The notes under the pieces are model-generated. The model did no database searches. It saw only the letters and a program-made list of their open reading frames with translations, and had not been told where the DNA came from. From the NCBI RefSeq assembly GCF_910592395.1, contig NC_088313.1:4716501-4780500 (forward strand): a stretch of 64,000 bases of DNA, in the 5' to 3' direction. The stretch is from Lineus longissimus. Lineage: Eukaryota; Nemertea; Pilidiophora; Heteronemertea; Lineidae. Shown here one piece after another: positions 61,918-64,000 of this stretch; the first letter of the stretch is position 1, and each line of letters opens with the position of its first letter. The position numbers were made by a program, and so were the translations under genes.

Positions 61918-62279
61918 ATGGCCGCGACCATTTGCAGACAATGTTCCCGAATTTTTCGGCAAAATGTATCAAAATTTGCCAATAAAACCCAATATATACA
62001 GCAGAATAGTGCATATTTCAAACAATCCAAAGTGTGTCTATCTAATCACACAAATAAATTCGTACCAAAAGCTTTCAAATGGAAGCAATATGCAAGTTTG
62101 CTTGGGATCGGAGCCGGTTTGGGGATTTTTTTGCAGCGCCATCTAGTCTCCTCTGAAGTACTGGCAGCTGAGCCTGTGGATGATGACACCAGCTTACCCC
62201 CTTCAAAGAGACTCAACTTTATTGCTGATGTGGTGGAAAAGGCTGCACCATCGGTCTGCTACTTAGAGATTCGTGGACC
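61918..62279 (+). CDS. HTRA2: HTRA2 exon 1 (targeting sequence, membrane anchor)
   Basis: Ends GCTACTTAGAGATTCGTGGACC then GTAAGA. After the anchor comes [12 protein letters not shown], where the mature N-terminus would be expected. Confidence 0.88.
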
Positions 62280-63937
62280 GTAAGAAAGAGTTTTGCTTTT
62301 ATTGTTTCTTCCTTCCCGATCGATAGATATCCTCACAACCACTGTGACTGTACCACCAGTCGCCAGTCAGAGTTGGTTGTTTGAAGCCAATAACTAAGGC
62401 CACAATAAACAAAAGAACACATGTTGACTTGTTTGCTGCTGGTTTTTTGTGTCCTTCAACGGCTTTCCTCGGAGTCTGACTCTGACTGATGATTCTTGTA
62501 TCACAATATTGAGCATAATCAGATAATGTACAATACGATGTAGAACAGAGATCAGCGTGTTAATCCAAACATGCCAAAAGAGCCTGACGGATAGTTTTGT
62601 CTGTGTCGGACAGAATGATAGATTTTGCAACCTACAACCTTAAATGAGATAGGCGTACTATCACAAGAGCCGTGCATCCCTCTGGTAAATGGATGTTAGG
62701 TTAAGAATGTATAATACTGTACTTCAATTTTCTATTCATTGTTTTGAATTATGTTAAATTTCTTTGAAAATTAGCGTTTAAAACCTTGGTGTTTTTTGAT
62801 TGAAAAGCGTCCTCTTGATGTTTTATCAAAAGTGGTAAGTCTATGTTCAAATTAATCTTGATATTGATCTTTGCAGGCATCCCCTCAGCAGACAAATGAC
62901 AACTCTTTCAAATGGTTCTGGATTCATTATTCGAGAGGATGGCCTTATTTTGACCAACGCTCACGTAGTTGCGCCTAAACAAAAACATAACCTCAAGCTG
63001 ACAGTGGTTCTCGGTGATGGAAGGAAGTTTGATGGGGTTATTCAAGCCTTTGATCCAGTAACTGATTTGGCAACAATAAAAATCAAAGCTGTAAGTTTCC
63101 CGTATCTGGCGTCTCTTCTTGAAATGACATGCTTCGCCTAATAGTCTCATAGTGTTGTAGCTAGGGCAGAAAAAACCATGCGGACAGAAAGGGCAGCTTC
63201 CAGCTTCAAAAGGAAATGCATTGGCCATTGATGTCAGGTTTACCTTTGTTATTTATATCATATTTTGCTCCCTTAAAGCACCTTATATATCACTGCCACT
63301 TTATTTTACCATAATTGTATTACGACCAATTTCATTCAGTTTTACCTTGAATTAAATGGTAACTCGTGTCAAATTTCACCATATAATGTTTTAGCTGTTT
63401 TTGACAAATGACTACGTCACTTTCTCATAAATCGGTAAGGTTTTCGAATCGAAATGCACATTTTCTAGAAATTGATGGTTTAATCCCGCCCGGACAGCTC
63501 GCTTCGATGCCGTTTTCGTTGATGACGTCACAACATGAACATTTTCGCGGTCGCGGTGGTTTACATTCAGCGATTTTATAATAAATCTAATCAAAAATGG
63601 AAAATTTGAGCTTTACATTTGTGATCAACAATTAAAAACGGACGTATTTCCGCAAAGTTGTCAATCACATCATAGTATCACTGTAAATCTGCTCACTTTT
63701 TTTCTATAATCCATCTGAATTTTTAGTTATACCTCTTTGCAGAGTGGATTGCCTGTCCTAAAACTTGCTTCGTCTTCAAACATCCGACCAGGCGAATGGG
63801 TTGTGGCAATGGGAAGTCCATTGTCCTTGAGTAACACGGTCACTTGTGGTATAGTCAGCTCGATAAACCGTGGCTCGAAAGAATTGGGTATACAGAACAA
63901 GGATATGGAGTATATTCAGACTGATGCTGTTATAAAT
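61918..63937 (+). CDS. HTRA2: HTRA2 (Omi) mitochondrial serine protease, first three exons; 3' part outside window
   Basis: Exons 61918-62279, 62877-63090, 63743-63937 keep one frame (257 codons in the window). It begins [20 protein letters not shown], a basic, acid-free mitochondrial targeting sequence; a transmembrane-like [15 protein letters not shown] follows at about 63-77. The trypsin-like protease starts at [14 protein letters not shown]. Catalytic His is in LTNAHVV and Asp in [11 protein letters not shown]; the Ser (GNSGGP) and the PDZ domain lie beyond 64000. Family role: protein quality control in the intermembrane space, and caspase activation after cleavage. Start chosen at 61918 for its context (AAGATGGCC) and because upstream ATGs overlap CCAAT boxes. 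Confidence 0.95.
62877..63090 (+). CDS. HTRA2: HTRA2 exon 2 (catalytic His and Asp)
   Basis: Acceptor TTTGCAG ends 62876, donor GTAAGT at 63091. [20 protein letters not shown] and [12 protein letters not shown] are characteristic of HtrA proteases. Confidence 0.96.
63743..63937 (+). CDS. HTRA2: HTRA2 exon 3
   Basis: Acceptor TTTGCAG ends 63742, donor GTAAGT at 63938. [20 protein letters not shown] and [11 protein letters not shown]; the next residues should be the FGNSGGP active site, outside the window. Confidence 0.95.
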
Positions 63938-64000
63938 GTAAGTCAGAATAGCTGTGTACTATCAAAGATAGACTGGCTTATAATATACTCTAGTCTAAAA

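Overview
This window is animal (metazoan) nuclear DNA. The genes are split into short exons with GT-AG introns and code for proteins that match vertebrate orthologues closely in domain order. The intergenic and intronic DNA is packed with miniature inverted-repeat elements, minisatellites and retroelements. No bacterial features (operons, Shine-Dalgarno sites, CRISPR) are present. The mix of repeats, including a long family carrying CGTCGTCGTC-rich ends and the motif GGTGAGCT, suggests a marine invertebrate, most likely a lophotrochozoan (mollusc, brachiopod, annelid). That placement is an inference from repeat style and not from a marker gene.

Layout. (1) 380-22210, + strand: the C-terminal part of an attractin/attractin-like gene in 21 exons (kelch end, PSI, laminin-EGF, transmembrane helix, cytoplasmic tail, true stop). 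My exon set adds up to an uninterrupted frame of 832 codons including the stop; the 5' exons lie before the window. (2) 22211-26147: gene-poor DNA. (3) 26148-36960: a hierarchical satellite (about 60-bp monomers, 179-bp trimers, 537-bp higher-order units) that changes orientation near 35000. It is interrupted by a 5'-truncated LINE, which in turn holds a Ty3/gypsy LTR element with identical 189-bp LTRs and an in-frame loss of the reverse transcriptase/RNase H region. (4) 36993-37154: an unidentified candidate last exon. (5) 37298-42264: AT-rich DNA with repeats. (6) 42265-48255, - strand: complete dihydropteridine reductase (QDPR), 5 exons, 237 residues. (7) 48256-48635: a short divergent promoter shared with (8) KCMF1, + strand, 48636-56034, 7 exons, 366 residues. 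(9) 56035-61885: 3' UTR and intergenic DNA. (10) 61918 to the window end: the first three coding exons of HTRA2; the catalytic serine lies beyond the window.

The four host genes are not an obvious pathway: attractin is a cell-surface receptor scaffold, QDPR recycles tetrahydrobiopterin, KCMF1 is a ubiquitin-ligase component and HTRA2 a mitochondrial protease. QDPR and KCMF1 probably share regulation because their start codons are only 380 bp apart, head to head, with a perfect CRE (TGACGTCA) between them. The most unusual content is in the repeats: the RT-less LTR element, the nested satellite with a near-identical inverted arm, a 39-bp intronic minisatellite with 13 perfect CRE palindromes, and a 100-bp-arm hairpin in a QDPR intron.
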